DNA from: Bacteroidales bacterium | GTDB lineage: Bacteria; Bacteroidota; Bacteroidia; Bacteroidales; ML635J-15 | NCBI GenBank assembly: GCA_017620015.1 | Contig: JAFZRE010000035.1 | Coordinates: 1-64,000, forward strand | Direction of reading: 5' to 3' | DNA length: 64,000 bases | The notes under the pieces: generated by a model | What the model saw: the letters and a program-made list of their open reading frames with translations, nothing else | Databases searched by the model: none | Told to the model about the DNA's origin: nothing | Made by a program: the position numbers and the translations under genes | Part shown: piece after piece, positions 50,882 to 61,810 of the stretch | How the letters are laid out: every line of letters begins with the position of its first letter | How positions within the stretch are numbered: the first letter of the stretch is position 1

Positions 50882-53004
50882 AAAAAACAGGAAGAAATAT
50901 CACATTAAGGAATGCCTTTATATTTCTGGTAATTATAATAGGTATATCGTTTTGGATAGCAGGCAAGATTATTTATTTGCAAATCACAACACCGCAGGAA
51001 GCCAAGGAAAATGTTTCAATTAGGACTGAAACCATTACGCCTAAGCGTGGCGACATATATTCGGTTGATGGCAAATTGCTCGCCACTTCGGTGTGCTATT
51101 ATGATACTTATCTTGACTTGGCATGTCAGGGCGTTAGGGCAATGTCGGATTCGGCCTTCGATGCCGAGATTGATTCGTTGAGCATCTGTCTTGCCGATTT
51201 GTTCAAAGATAAGACAAAGGACAAGTACAAGTCGGAAATACGCAATGCAAAAAACAATGGCAGCCGCAGCTATTGCATAAAGAGACGTGTCAACTATCTG
51301 GACTACGAGAAGATGAAAACTTTCCCGTTTCTTCGTCGTGGTAAATACCGTGCAGGTTTCTATTCGAACGAGATATACGAAAGGGAAAAACCCTTTGGCA
51401 AACTTGCGCGCCGTACTATAGGCGAATCGAGTGAAAAGGGACATTATGGTCTTGAATATAGCTACGACAGCATACTGAAGGGTGGCGAAGGCTATGCCGC
51501 TTTCCAGAAGGTGTCGAGAGACGTATGGGTGCCGATAGAGAATTCTACCGACTATGTAAAGCCTATCGATGGCAAGGACTTGATAACAACTATCGACATA
51601 AGCCTTCAGGATATTGCCGAAACCGAATTGGAAACCCAGATGCGCCAGTCGTCAGCGAAGTACGGTACGGTGGTGGTTATGGAAGTGAAGACTGGCAAGG
51701 TGCGTGCTATGGCAAACCTTACGCGCGACTCGCTCAACTTCTACGAAAATTTCAACTATGCAGTTGGAAACCTTTCGTCGGGTGCCGCTTCCGACCCTGG
51801 CTCTACATTTAAGATTGCTTCGGTAATCGTGGCTATGGAAGACGGGTACATTACTCCCGAAACTATGGTCAAGGTCGGGAATGGTGTTGACAATTACTAT
51901 GGCAAAATCGTTCGCGATTCGCATACGCCCGATAGTACTTGGCTTTCGGTACAGAGGATAATCGAAACTTCGTCGAACGTAGGAACGGCACGTTTCGTTT
52001 ACGACAACTACAAGCACCAGCAACAGAAATTCGTCGATGGCATAAAGCGTTTACACTTAAATGAACCGCTTGGCATAGAGTTGAAAGGCGAAGCAAAGCC
52101 TGTAGTCCATGAACCTTCGGAAGCTCCGAATGGGTGGTCGGGAATTTCATTGCCACAGATGGCTTATGGCTATGAGGTTACGATAACTCCATTGCAAATG
52201 CTTGCATTTTACAATGCCATTGCAAACGACGGAAAACTAATGCGTCCTATGTTTGTAGAGGGTTTTTCTTATCGTGGTGAGATGGTTCAGCAAAACGAAC
52301 CGTATGTAATCGACCAGCAGATTTGTTCGCGCAAGACTATTGATGCTGTAAAGAAAATGCTTGAAGGCGTTGTTCAGAATGGTACTGCTAAGAACTTGAA
52401 AAATGAAAATTATCCAATAGCAGGAAAAACTGGTACTGCCCAGATGAACTATGGAAAAGGCGGTGAAAAGATTACGTATCACGCTTCGTTTGTAGGATAT
52501 TTCCCAGCCAACGACCCGCAATATTCTTGCATTGTGTCGATATATGGCCCGTCGGAAGGAAGCATTTATGGTAACGTTGTTGCAGGAAACGTGTTCCGCA
52601 AGATTGCCGACAAGATTTATTCTACCGACACCAAGGCTGTTGCCAACGAGCCGAGAGAGGAGTTCGTTTCTGCCCTTCCTATCAGTAAGTCGGGCAATCG
52701 CGAAAAAATCCAGAGTGTTTGCGAAATGCTTGACCTGCCTACCAATATTGAGAATTTCCCGACTGTAAAGTGGATAAAATTCAAGGATTTGGCGAATGAC
52801 AAGGAGAATTTTGCTCCGTATTCACCCGAAAATGGTAGCTATGTCCCCGATGTAAGGAATATGGGTGTAGCCGATGCAATCAGGATTCTTGAAAGCAATG
52901 GACTCCGCGTTATGTTTTCGGGCCGTGGTCGCGTTGTGTCACAGGTGCCAGCGCAGGGAACTATATGTGCAAAAGGTGATTCAATTTACTTGACATTAAA
53001 ATAA
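50878..53004 (+). CDS. ftsI: FtsI-type septal peptidoglycan transpeptidase (PBP) with a PASTA domain
   Basis: 708 residues. A membrane anchor spans about 12-35, and a PBP dimerisation domain follows. The transpeptidase domain has all three active-site motifs: S309-TF-K312 ([10 protein letters not shown]), S365-S-N367 (ETSSNVG) and K517-T-G519 (GKTGTAQ). A C-terminal PASTA domain (about 650-708, [20 protein letters not shown]) may sense wall fragments. It cross-links septal wall in partnership with FtsW, encoded 4 kb downstream. It is longer than the E. coli enzyme because of the PASTA domain, as usual in Bacteroidetes. Confidence 0.95.
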   Translation: MKKTGRNITLRNAFIFLVIIIGISFWIAGKIIYLQITTPQEAKENVSIRTETITPKRGDIYSVDGKLLATSVCYYDTYLDLACQGVRAMSDSAFDAEIDSLSICLADLFKDKTKDKYKSEIRNAKNNGSRSYCIKRRVNYLDYEKMKTFPFLRRGKYRAGFYSNEIYEREKPFGKLARRTIGESSEKGHYGLEYSYDSILKGGEGYAAFQKVSRDVWVPIENSTDYVKPIDGKDLITTIDISLQDIAETELETQMRQSSAKYGTVVVMEVKTGKVRAMANLTRDSLNFYENFNYAVGNLSSGAASDPGSTFKIASVIVAMEDGYITPETMVKVGNGVDNYYGKIVRDSHTPDSTWLSVQRIIETSSNVGTARFVYDNYKHQQQKFVDGIKRLHLNEPLGIELKGEAKPVVHEPSEAPNGWSGISLPQMAYGYEVTITPLQMLAFYNAIANDGKLMRPMFVEGFSYRGEMVQQNEPYVIDQQICSRKTIDAVKKMLEGVVQNGTAKNLKNENYPIAGKTGTAQMNYGKGGEKITYHASFVGYFPANDPQYSCIVSIYGPSEGSIYGNVVAGNVFRKIADKIYSTDTKAVANEPREEFVSALPISKSGNREKIQSVCEMLDLPTNIENFPTVKWIKFKDLANDKENFAPYSPENGSYVPDVRNMGVADAIRILESNGLRVMFSGRGRVVSQVPAQGTICAKGDSIYLTLK

Positions 53005-53011
53005 AAGGAAG

Positions 53012-54460
53012 ATGGATATAAATGTTTCGTTGAACAAATTGAAAGTGGTGAACTCGGTTGTAAGGCAGCCTGAGTTCGAGAAGATTGAATTTGATTCGCG
53101 TAGGGTTGGCGCTGGCGATATGTTCGTGGCTATAGTCGGAACTTCTTCCGACGGACACGATTTCATTGAAACGGCTATCAGCAGCGGTGCAAAGATGATA
53201 GTTTGCGAAAAAATGCCCGAAAAACTTCACGATGATGTAAGTTACATTCAGGTGGAATCATCGTCGGAAGCTCTTGGAATTTTGGCTTCAGACTATTATG
53301 GCAACCCATCGTCGAAACTGAAATTGGTTGGTGTTACCGGTACAAACGGCAAGACAACGATTGCTGGAACTTTGTACAATCTTACTCGCAAACTCGGCTA
53401 TAAGGTGGGACTTTTCTCAACCGTAAAAGTTATCGTCGATACCGAAGTTATCCCTGCTACCCACACCACTCCCGACCAGCTTCAACTTAACAAATATCTG
53501 GCTCAGATGGTTGATTGCGGCTGTGATTACTGCTTCATGGAAGTAAGTTCGCATTCAGTGGTTCAGAATCGCATTGCAGGCTTGAACTTCGCAGGCGGAA
53601 TTTTCACCAACATCACCCACGACCATCTCGATTTCCACAAGACTTTCGCCGAATACATCAAGGCAAAGCAGGGATTCTTCAATTTGTTGCCTGCCAATGC
53701 TTTCGCCATCACCAACATCGATGACCGCAACGGCGAAATAATGTACCAGAACTCAAAAGCAAAGAAATATACATATTCGCTTCTGTCGGCTGCCGATTTC
53801 AAGGCCAAGGTTGTAGAAGACGGTTTTGAAGGAATGCAACTCGACATTAACGGCGACGAGGTTTGGGTAAACTTCATCGGACGCTTCAACGCCTACAACC
53901 TGCTTGCAATCTACGGAACTGCAATGCTTCTCGGTTTTGAAAAGATGGAAGTGCTGAGGACTTTGAGCGAATTGCATCCTGTTGACGGACGTTTCGAGAT
54001 TATCCGTTCGAAAGAAGGTGTTACCGCAATAGTTGATTACGCACACACACCCGATGCCTTGCAGAATGTGATTTCTACAATCAACGATATCCGCTGTGGC
54101 AGTGAAACATTGATAACCGTTGTCGGCTGTGGCGGAAACCGCGACAAGACCAAGCGTCCCGAAATGGCAGCCATAGCCGCTGAAATGAGCGACAAGGTCA
54201 TCCTTACTTCCGACAATCCGCGCAACGAGGAGCCCGAAGACATTCTCGACGATATGCAGAAGGGCGTTGAACCGCAGTGGAAGAACAAGGTTCTAAGGAT
54301 TACAAGTCGCGAAGAGGCAATACGTACCGCTTGTATGCTTGCCCAAAAGGGAGACATTATACTTGTGGCTGGCAAGGGTCACGAAACTTATCAGGAAATA
54401 AAAGGAGTTCGTCATCATTTCGACGACAAGGAGATTTTAAATAACGCATTTAACAATTAA
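53012..54460 (+). CDS. murE: UDP-MurNAc-tripeptide synthetase, meso-diaminopimelate adding
   Basis: 482 residues. It adds the third amino acid to the wall precursor, using ATP. The ATP loop [15 protein letters not shown] is at about 107-121, then [10 protein letters not shown] and [13 protein letters not shown]. The substrate-specificity motif is DNPR (D401-R404, [12 protein letters not shown]), which in characterised MurE enzymes selects meso-diaminopimelate rather than lysine. The wall of this organism is therefore predicted to be of the mDAP type. It starts 7 bp after ftsI. Confidence 0.96.
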   Translation: MDINVSLNKLKVVNSVVRQPEFEKIEFDSRRVGAGDMFVAIVGTSSDGHDFIETAISSGAKMIVCEKMPEKLHDDVSYIQVESSSEALGILASDYYGNPSSKLKLVGVTGTNGKTTIAGTLYNLTRKLGYKVGLFSTVKVIVDTEVIPATHTTPDQLQLNKYLAQMVDCGCDYCFMEVSSHSVVQNRIAGLNFAGGIFTNITHDHLDFHKTFAEYIKAKQGFFNLLPANAFAITNIDDRNGEIMYQNSKAKKYTYSLLSAADFKAKVVEDGFEGMQLDINGDEVWVNFIGRFNAYNLLAIYGTAMLLGFEKMEVLRTLSELHPVDGRFEIIRSKEGVTAIVDYAHTPDALQNVISTINDIRCGSETLITVVGCGGNRDKTKRPEMAAIAAEMSDKVILTSDNPRNEEPEDILDDMQKGVEPQWKNKVLRITSREEAIRTACMLAQKGDIILVAGKGHETYQEIKGVRHHFDDKEILNNAFNN

Positions 54461-54466
54461 GGGATT

Positions 54467-55789
54467 ATGTTTTATCATTTATTTCAGTACCTGCAAGATT
54501 TGGGAATGCCCGGAGCCGGTGTATTTCAATACATTTCGTTCCGTTCTGGCGTTTCAATGATTGCTTCGCTTATCATAGCGATATGGTTCGGAAAGTGGTT
54601 CATCAAGCGGATGAAGAAGTCGGGCAAGACCGAAATCGAGGAGACTCGAACCACAATGAACGATGCTCCGACCGAAAATTCTCAGAACTGCGACACTTGT
54701 GTGAACAATGTCAAGAATTTCAAGAAGAACGTACCGACGATGGGTGGTCTTATCATCATTGCGGCAATCGTGATTCCAACCTTGTTGTTTGCACAGTTGA
54801 ACAACGTTTATACAATCTTGATGCTTGTCACAACACTGTGGCTCGGTTGTCTCGGTTTCCTCGACGACTACTTGAAGCAGAAGAAGCACAACAAGGACGG
54901 TTTGCCTGGCAAGTTCAAGTTGTTAGGACAGATTATGCTTGGTTTCGCAGTCGGTGCAATCCTTTACTTCTCGCCCGATGCAGTAATCAGGGAAAAGGTG
55001 GTTGTTGACAATCCGCAGGGTTGCGAAGTAGTTGAGGTAGTCGGCAATTCGGACTGCAGTGGTGTGACCGAATATTCCGACGTAAAGTCAACCAAGACGA
55101 CCATCCCGTTCTTCAAGAACAACGAACTTGACTATCGTTGGTTTGTTGCTTGGGCTGGCGATTATGCCGACATACTTGCATGGCTGGTGTTTATTATAAT
55201 GACAATCTTGGTTGTCGCTGCGGTATCCAACGGAGCCAACCTAACCGACGGCATGGACGGACTAGCGACGGGAACTTCGGCAATAATTGGAGCTACGCTC
55301 GGTATTCTGGCATACGTTTCGGGTAACCGCGTGGCTGCCGAATACCTTAATATATTATACATTCCGAACACAGGTGAATTGATGGTATTTGCTGCAGCAT
55401 TCATCGGTGCAACCATCGGTTTCCTATGGTACAACACCTATCCCGCACAGGTTTTCATGGGCGACACGGGAAGCCTTACGCTGGGTGGAATTATCGCTGT
55501 GTTTGCAATTATCATCAAGAAGGAACTTATACTCCCGATTCTTTGTGGAATTTTCCTTGTTGAGAGTCTTTCGGTAATCATACAGAACCGCTATTGCAAG
55601 CATTACCGCAAAAAGCATCAGTTGCCCAAAGGTGTGCCTGTGCCAGTGGAGAAACGTCCGTTTAAGATGGCACCGTTGCACCATCATTATCAGAAGATGG
55701 GAATGCCCGAATCCAAAATTGTGGCCAGATTCTGGATTGTAACATTGTTGTTGGCTATTATTTCAATTGTAACATTAAAATTAAGATAA
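54467..55789 (+). CDS. mraY: Phospho-MurNAc-pentapeptide transferase with enlarged loops
   Basis: 440 residues, about 80 more than E. coli MraY. The enzyme attaches the precursor to undecaprenyl phosphate (lipid I). Active-site features are FLDDYLKQKKHNKDGLPGKFKLLGQ, NLTDGMDGLATG, and MGDTGSLTLGG with KMAPLHHHYQ near the end. The extra length lies in an N-terminal loop with an NCDTC motif (about 45-85) and a loop of about 45 residues near 170-225 (CEVVEVVGNSDCSG). Such loops are seen in other Bacteroidetes MraY; their role is unknown. Confidence 0.94.
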   Translation: MFYHLFQYLQDLGMPGAGVFQYISFRSGVSMIASLIIAIWFGKWFIKRMKKSGKTEIEETRTTMNDAPTENSQNCDTCVNNVKNFKKNVPTMGGLIIIAAIVIPTLLFAQLNNVYTILMLVTTLWLGCLGFLDDYLKQKKHNKDGLPGKFKLLGQIMLGFAVGAILYFSPDAVIREKVVVDNPQGCEVVEVVGNSDCSGVTEYSDVKSTKTTIPFFKNNELDYRWFVAWAGDYADILAWLVFIIMTILVVAAVSNGANLTDGMDGLATGTSAIIGATLGILAYVSGNRVAAEYLNILYIPNTGELMVFAAAFIGATIGFLWYNTYPAQVFMGDTGSLTLGGIIAVFAIIIKKELILPILCGIFLVESLSVIIQNRYCKHYRKKHQLPKGVPVPVEKRPFKMAPLHHHYQKMGMPESKIVARFWIVTLLLAIISIVTLKLR

Positions 55790-55793
55790 GACC

Positions 55794-57143
55794 GTGGAAA
55801 ACAGAATTGTAGTATTAGGAGCAGGAGAGAGTGGAACAGGAGCAGCCGTATTGGCAGCAGTTAACGATTTCGATGTATTTGTTTCAGACAAGGGAGAAAT
55901 CGCCGACAAGTACAAGGAAATGCTTAAGAATTATAATGTTCTTTACGAAGAAAAACAGCATACCGAGGATTTGATTCTCAATGCTAGCGAAATTATAAAG
56001 AGCCCGGGTATCCCCGAAACTGCACCTATAGTTGTCAAGGCTCGCGAACTGGGAATTCCAGTAATTTCTGAAATAGAATTTGCCGCACGTTACACTAATG
56101 CCATAAAGATTTGTATCACAGGAAGTAATGGCAAAACCACAACGACAAAACTTATCTATCATATACTGCAGAAGGCTGGTTTGAATGTTGGTCTTGCTGG
56201 TAATGTCGGACAAAGTTTTGCATATCAGGTTGCAACCAAGGAATACGACTACTATGTTATCGAACTTAGCAGTTTCCAGTTGGACAATATGTACAAGTTC
56301 AAGAGCGACTTGTCGGTGCTGATGAACATCACCCCCGACCACTTGGACCGCTACGACCACAAGTTCCAGAACTACATCGATGCAAAGTTCCGTATCTTGC
56401 AGAACACCACTGCTAAGGATTCTTTCATCTATTGTTCCGACGACGAAGTCATCATAAACGAAATCTCGAAGCGCGAAATTCTTGCTACACAACTCGAGTT
56501 CACCCAGAAGAAGAGAAAGGTGAAGAACGGCGCTATGCTCAGCGAGGACGAAAAGTCAATCGACTATGTAAACAACAGCAGCAAAACCTTGACAATGCTC
56601 ATCGACGACCTTTCAATCAAGGGCAAGCACAACGTCTATAACTCGATGGCTGCTGGTATTGTCGCTCAGGTGCTCAACATCAGGAACGATGTCATCCGCG
56701 AAAGCCTTATGGACTTCAAGAACGTGGAACACCGTATGGAACCGGTTCTCACCATCAGGGGAATAAAGTTCATCAACGACTCGAAGGCAACCAACATCAA
56801 TTCGGTATGGTATGCATTGGAATCGGTCACAACTCCTATAGTATGGATTGTTGGCGGCAAGGACAAGGGCAACGACTACGAGGAACTGCGTGAACTCGTC
56901 GAGAAGAAAGTTACTGGCATAGTTTGCTTGGGTATCGACAATAGCCCGATTCACAAGGCTTTCGACAAGAGCGGAATCCCGATGGTTGACGTAACTAGCA
57001 TGGACGATGCCGTAAACGAAGCATACCGTATGGGTAAGCCTGGCGATACCGTATTGCTTTCGCCTGCTTGTGCAAGCTTCGATCTTTTCGACAACTACGA
57101 GGATCGTGGCAATAAGTTTAAGATTGCTGTAAGAAACTTATAA
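55794..57143 (+). CDS. murD: UDP-MurNAc-L-alanine:D-glutamate ligase
   Basis: 449 residues with a GTG start, 4 bp after mraY. It adds D-glutamate to the wall precursor. IVVLGAGESGTGAAVLA opens the UDP-binding domain, followed by ITGSNGKTTTTKLIYH (ATP loop, about 107-122), NITPDHLDRYDH and the C-terminal FINDSKATNINSVWYALES and LLSPACASFDLFDNYEDRG. All domains are complete. Confidence 0.95.
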   Translation: MENRIVVLGAGESGTGAAVLAAVNDFDVFVSDKGEIADKYKEMLKNYNVLYEEKQHTEDLILNASEIIKSPGIPETAPIVVKARELGIPVISEIEFAARYTNAIKICITGSNGKTTTTKLIYHILQKAGLNVGLAGNVGQSFAYQVATKEYDYYVIELSSFQLDNMYKFKSDLSVLMNITPDHLDRYDHKFQNYIDAKFRILQNTTAKDSFIYCSDDEVIINEISKREILATQLEFTQKKRKVKNGAMLSEDEKSIDYVNNSSKTLTMLIDDLSIKGKHNVYNSMAAGIVAQVLNIRNDVIRESLMDFKNVEHRMEPVLTIRGIKFINDSKATNINSVWYALESVTTPIVWIVGGKDKGNDYEELRELVEKKVTGIVCLGIDNSPIHKAFDKSGIPMVDVTSMDDAVNEAYRMGKPGDTVLLSPACASFDLFDNYEDRGNKFKIAVRNL

Positions 57144-57153
57144 CTAAATAACT

Positions 57154-58542
57154 ATGGAAAAAATGGAAAATGGAGAATTGGCACCGAAAAAATCGCGATT
57201 CCGAATAATATTCGGGGGAAACCGCGGTATCTGGATTATACTGGCATTCCTCTTTATGTATTCGGTTTTGTCGGTATATAGCGGTTCGGTGCAGTTGCCC
57301 GGAGACAACACTACTGGGCATTTGTTCAAGCATGTGGGCGGATTGTTGCTTGGCGTACTATGTATATATCTGATACACAAAATTCCTTGCAAGTTTTTCC
57401 GTTTTACGTCCTTTTTGTTGTATGCACTTTCGATAGTGCTGCTAATAGTAACATGGGCTTTTGCCCCCGAGGTGAACGGCGCAAAGCGATGGCTGTACAT
57501 CGGACCTATTACAGTCCAGACTTCCGACATTGCTAAGGTCGCACTGCTTATGTTTTTGGCGCACATACTTTCGAAAAAGGAAACATCAATAAACGACATA
57601 GGCTCGTTTGTAAAAAGCATTCTGCTGCCTATATCGCTCACTTGTTTCCTGATTATGCCGTCGAACCTTTCAACCGCAGTATTGGTTTTTATCGAGGCAA
57701 TGGTGCTGCTGGCATTCAGCAATATCAAGAAGTCTTATTTCTGGGGACTTCTGATTACTGCGGTTGTCGGTGCTGGACTATTTCTGGCTCTGATTCTATA
57801 CACCAACATTGATATATGGCGTTTCCCCACTTGGAGGGCAAGGGTTGAGTCGTGGATAGAAGGCAATCCCAACAAGGACGACCAGGTACAGGTTAACAAT
57901 GCAAAAATGGCTGTGGCTTCGGGAGGAGTGCTTGGACGAGGACCGGGAAACGGTCACGCAAAGGTTAAGCTTGCAAACGTTCACTGCGACTACATTTTTG
58001 CCAATATCGTCGAGGAAGTCGGCCTGATTGGCGGAATGTTCTTGATGTGGCTCTACATAATGCTGTTCTACAGGGCTATTAGCATTGTGAAGAAGATAAA
58101 CAAACTGTCAAAAACACCTGACAATCTTGAGCCTAAGTATAAGTTCCGACAATATCTGGTGCTTGGACTTACGGCAATGATAGTTCTGCAGGCTTTGTCA
58201 AACATGGCAGTTTCAACAGATATTATTCCTGTTACGGGACAGACAATGCCGTTTGTTAGCTATGGAACATCATCGCTACTTTTTATGGGTGTTGCTATGG
58301 GCATAATCCTTAGTGTTAGCCGTGAAGTAGAAAACGACACAAACGTTGCCGACAAAATGCTGGAGACCCAGACCAAGGAAGCCGTTGCTGCAACTGCCGA
58401 TGGAAATACCGAAATTGTTGTTGACAATGGCGATGCCGAAGTTATAATTGATGATGAGGACAACGGTGGAGTTTCAGGAAGGGATGTTTTGGAAATGATT
58501 AATGATAACGAATTAAACATAGAAGAAAATGAACGAGAATAA
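57154..58542 (+). CDS. ftsW: FtsW, septal peptidoglycan polymerase
   Basis: 462 residues, a SEDS-family membrane protein with about ten hydrophobic segments. WAFAPEVNGAKRWLYIGPITVQTSDIAK, GRGPGNGHAKVKLANVHCDYIFANIVEEVGLIGG and PVTGQTMPFVSYGTSSLLFMG are the family signatures. It polymerises septal glycan with FtsI. An acidic cytoplasmic tail of about 60 residues follows the last membrane segment and is longer than in E. coli. It overlaps murG by 14 bp. Confidence 0.95.
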   Translation: MEKMENGELAPKKSRFRIIFGGNRGIWIILAFLFMYSVLSVYSGSVQLPGDNTTGHLFKHVGGLLLGVLCIYLIHKIPCKFFRFTSFLLYALSIVLLIVTWAFAPEVNGAKRWLYIGPITVQTSDIAKVALLMFLAHILSKKETSINDIGSFVKSILLPISLTCFLIMPSNLSTAVLVFIEAMVLLAFSNIKKSYFWGLLITAVVGAGLFLALILYTNIDIWRFPTWRARVESWIEGNPNKDDQVQVNNAKMAVASGGVLGRGPGNGHAKVKLANVHCDYIFANIVEEVGLIGGMFLMWLYIMLFYRAISIVKKINKLSKTPDNLEPKYKFRQYLVLGLTAMIVLQALSNMAVSTDIIPVTGQTMPFVSYGTSSLLFMGVAMGIILSVSREVENDTNVADKMLETQTKEAVAATADGNTEIVVDNGDAEVIIDDEDNGGVSGRDVLEMINDNELNIEENERE

Positions 58543-59638
58543 ATTCAAGGTGCTGATTAGCGGTGGTGGAACAGGCGGACATATATTTCCTGCTGTTTCG
58601 ATAGCTAATGCTTTGCGTGAAAATTATCCGAATGTGGAAATACAGTTCGTCGGTGCCGAAGGTCGTATGGAAATGGAAAAGGTGCCAGCCGCTGGTTATA
58701 ACATCATTGGCCTTCCTATAATTGGTATGCCGAGAAAACTGTCGCTCAAGTGGTTCAATTTTATTTTGAGTGTGATAAAGAGTAACAAGAAGGCAAAGAA
58801 GATAATTGCCGATTTTCGTCCCGATGTGGCTGTAGGCGTTGGTGGATACGCAAGTTATCCTGCCCTCAATGCCGCTTCCAAGGCTGGTGTTCCCTGTTTG
58901 CTTCAGGAACAGAATTCGTATCCAGGTGTTGTTAACAAGAGGTTGGCTGGCAAGGTTCGCAAGATTTGTGTTGCCTACGACAATATGGAACGCTTCTTCC
59001 CTGCCGAAAAAATCATGAAGACTGGAAATCCTGTACGTCAGGACATTCGCAACATTGAATCAAAGCGCAACGAGGCACTTGAATTTTTCGGATTGGAAGC
59101 CGACAAGCCTATAGTTCTTGTGGTTGGTGGTAGCCTTGGTGCTCTTACCATAAACGAAAGCATTGCTGGTGGGCTTCAGAAGTTCGCAGATGCAGGCGTG
59201 CAGGTTATCTGGCAGACTGGCAAGGGCTATATCGCTACTGCACGCGGTATTGTCGGAGAAGGAAGGAAAGGTTTGTATGTCAACGATTTCATCTACAAGA
59301 TGGACTTGGCATTTGCCGCTGCCGACGTGATTGTTTCGCGTGCTGGTGCAAGTACGATTTCGGAACTTTGCATAGTTGGAAAGCCTGTTGTCTTTGTGCC
59401 TTCGCCAAATGTTGCCGAAGACCACCAGACCAAGAACGCAATGGCACTTGTAAATAAGGATGCAGCCATTATGGTTAAGGATGTTGATGCTCGCAATACG
59501 CTTGTCGATAAGACATTGCAACTTGTAGGCGATATGCCGCAGCGCGAAAAGTTATCGCAGAATATCAAGAAACTGGAACTTCTTGATGCTGCAAATGTAA
59601 TTGCAGGAGAGGTATATAAGTTGGTTTATGAAAAGTAA
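58529..59638 (+). CDS. murG: MurG, lipid II-forming N-acetylglucosaminyltransferase
   Basis: 369 residues, peripheral membrane glycosyltransferase that adds GlcNAc to lipid I. Motifs: the two glycine-rich loops ISGGGTGGHIFPA and AVGVGGYASYPA, LLQEQNSYPGVVNK, VVGGSLGALTINE and DVIVSRAGASTISEL. The length is normal. The gene overlaps ftsW by 14 bp at the start and murC by 11 bp at the end. Confidence 0.96.
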   Translation: MNENKFKVLISGGGTGGHIFPAVSIANALRENYPNVEIQFVGAEGRMEMEKVPAAGYNIIGLPIIGMPRKLSLKWFNFILSVIKSNKKAKKIIADFRPDVAVGVGGYASYPALNAASKAGVPCLLQEQNSYPGVVNKRLAGKVRKICVAYDNMERFFPAEKIMKTGNPVRQDIRNIESKRNEALEFFGLEADKPIVLVVGGSLGALTINESIAGGLQKFADAGVQVIWQTGKGYIATARGIVGEGRKGLYVNDFIYKMDLAFAAADVIVSRAGASTISELCIVGKPVVFVPSPNVAEDHQTKNAMALVNKDAAIMVKDVDARNTLVDKTLQLVGDMPQREKLSQNIKKLELLDAANVIAGEVYKLVYEK

Positions 59639-61010
59639 GATTTCTAACATATATTTCATCGGTATCGGTGGTATAGGCATGAGTGCCATCGCTCGCTATT
59701 TCAAGGCTTGCGACTATAATGTCGCTGGTTACGACCGTACTCGTAGCGAAGTTTGTACTAGCCTGGAGGAAGAAGGAATACAGGTGCATTACGATGACAA
59801 CCTTAACCTTATAGGTTCTTATTACAAAGACAAGGATACAACACTTGTAATTTATACTCCGGCAATACCAAGCGACCACCACGAATTGACATTTTTCCGT
59901 GAAAATGGCTTCGAGGTGATAAAGCGGTCCGAAGCACTTGGACGGCTTTGCGAAAAGAAAAAATGTCTCGCTGTGGCAGGTACTCATGGCAAGACTTCCA
60001 TTTCGACCATAACGTCGTGCATTATGACCAGGACTAAGGAGAAATGCTCTGCTTTCCTTGGTGGCATATCGAAGAATTTCAACTCGAATCTACATCTTGA
60101 ACCTAAAAGCAAGAATGTTGTCGTTGAAGCCGACGAGTTCGACCGTTCGTTCCTGCACCTTTCGCCGTCAACCGCTCTCATTAGCCATATCGAAGCCGAC
60201 CATCTCGACATTTATGGCAATTATGAAAATATGGAAGCGGCTTTTGTGGAGTTTACAAACAAGATTTCCAGAAAGGGAAACCTTGTGCTTGGTCCCGACA
60301 TTCCCGAAACTGTAAAGTCGCGTTTACGCAAGGACCTGAACGTATATACCTATGGCATCGAGGATTCTAAGTTCAATTTCTATGCCACAAACATTTCGTA
60401 TGGCAACGGACTTTGCATTTTCGACATCAATACACCTTTCGGAACAATAAGCGAGATAAAGTATAGGATTGGCGGACGTCACAACATTGAAAACGCAGTT
60501 GGGGCAACAGCGGTATCAATGCTCAATGGTGCTACCGCCGATGAAGTTCGCACGGGACTGGAAAATTTCATTGGTGTACTTCGCCGTTTCGACATACAGT
60601 TGCAAACCGAAAAGTGTGTCTATATTGACGATTATGCACATCATCCGGGCGAAATTTCGGCATTCCTTTCGGCTGTAAAGCAGATTTATCCGCAGAAGAA
60701 GATAACCGCCATTTTCCAGCCGCACTTGTACACAAGGACAAGAGACTTGTACAAGGATTTTGCCGAAAGCCTTTCGGAGTGCGACACACTTATACTTCTA
60801 CCGATATATCCGGCTAGGGAACTCCCAATCGAGGGCGTTACTTCGTCGCTGATATACGACAACTGCCATGCCAAGGAAAAATATCTCTGCGAAAAGGACG
60901 AGCTTATCGACTTGATTGGCAAGTTGAAACCTGAACTGTTACTTACCATGGGGGCTGGTGATATTGACAGATTTGTAAAACCAATAACATATTATTTGTC
61001 GGAAAAATGA
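59628..61010 (+). CDS. murC: UDP-MurNAc:L-alanine ligase
   Basis: 460 residues from ATG 59628; an in-frame TTG at 59601 would add nine residues inside murG but the ATG begins right before the conserved UDP-binding strand (IYFIGIGGIGMSAIA). It adds the first amino acid to UDP-MurNAc. VAGTHGKTSIST is the ATP loop (about 117-128). VEADEFDRSFLHLSP, DDYAHHPGEI and FQPHLYTRTRDLYKDF follow in order. It overlaps ftsQ by 4 bp. Confidence 0.95.
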   Translation: MKSKISNIYFIGIGGIGMSAIARYFKACDYNVAGYDRTRSEVCTSLEEEGIQVHYDDNLNLIGSYYKDKDTTLVIYTPAIPSDHHELTFFRENGFEVIKRSEALGRLCEKKKCLAVAGTHGKTSISTITSCIMTRTKEKCSAFLGGISKNFNSNLHLEPKSKNVVVEADEFDRSFLHLSPSTALISHIEADHLDIYGNYENMEAAFVEFTNKISRKGNLVLGPDIPETVKSRLRKDLNVYTYGIEDSKFNFYATNISYGNGLCIFDINTPFGTISEIKYRIGGRHNIENAVGATAVSMLNGATADEVRTGLENFIGVLRRFDIQLQTEKCVYIDDYAHHPGEISAFLSAVKQIYPQKKITAIFQPHLYTRTRDLYKDFAESLSECDTLILLPIYPARELPIEGVTSSLIYDNCHAKEKYLCEKDELIDLIGKLKPELLLTMGAGDIDRFVKPITYYLSEK

Positions 61011-61810
61011 AAATAAGAAAAGCGTATAAGATTATTGTAGGCGTAATTCTAGTAACCGCCTACATCGTTGCAACTGGCATATTTGTTAAACGCAAATATG
61101 CGGAACTAACTTGCAACTCGATAAACATTGAAATAGATAACGCCCATTCGTTTGTAAGCAACGATGTCGTGAAGAATATTCTCAGCGATGGCGGAATGGT
61201 GATTGATTCTACCGTGAAGTTCTCGGAAATAAATTTTGCCGAGATAGAACGACTGGTAAGCGAAAACGTTTACGTTGAGGAAACACAGGCATATGGCGAT
61301 TTCAAAGGTAATGTCTATGTGAAAATCAAGCAGCGTGCACCTATGATTAGGATTATGACCGAGGATTCGGCTTCGTTTTACCTTGACAGTCAAATGAAAG
61401 TAATGCCCTTGTGCGACTACTATACGGCCGATGTAATGGTTTTGTCGGGACATCTGAGTTCAAACTGCTTTTATTCATCGGATTCTGTTGATAACTATAA
61501 TGTAAACACTGATAAAAATTCATTGAAAATTGATGATATTTGCAAGTTCGTTGACTATTTGCAGTCCGACGAGCTGTGGAGCAACCAGATTGCGCAGGTA
61601 TATGTTAACGCTTCTAACGAGGTGGAACTTGTGCCGCGTGTAGGGAACCACATAATACTGCTTGGCGGACTAGATAGTTACGAAAAGAAAATGAATAAGT
61701 TGGAGGCCATGTATAGCGAGGGATTCGCAATTTCGGGCTGGAATGCTTATTCGCTTATTAATTTGAAATACAAGGATCAGGTAATTTGTAAAAGACGCAA
61801 TAATGGATGA
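61007..61810 (+). CDS. ftsQ: FtsQ-like divisome protein
   Basis: 267 residues: a short cytoplasmic end, one membrane segment (about 9-27), a POTRA-like region with VYVEETQAYGDFKGNVYVKIKQRAP, and a beta domain (YVNASNEVELVPRVGNHIILLGG). The second half contains an Asn/Ser-rich insert (about 155-180). The order murC-ftsQ-ftsA-ftsZ supports the call more than the sequence, which is poorly conserved in this family. It overlaps ftsA by 8 bp. Confidence 0.85.
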   Translation: MKIRKAYKIIVGVILVTAYIVATGIFVKRKYAELTCNSINIEIDNAHSFVSNDVVKNILSDGGMVIDSTVKFSEINFAEIERLVSENVYVEETQAYGDFKGNVYVKIKQRAPMIRIMTEDSASFYLDSQMKVMPLCDYYTADVMVLSGHLSSNCFYSSDSVDNYNVNTDKNSLKIDDICKFVDYLQSDELWSNQIAQVYVNASNEVELVPRVGNHIILLGGLDSYEKKMNKLEAMYSEGFAISGWNAYSLINLKYKDQVICKRRNNG

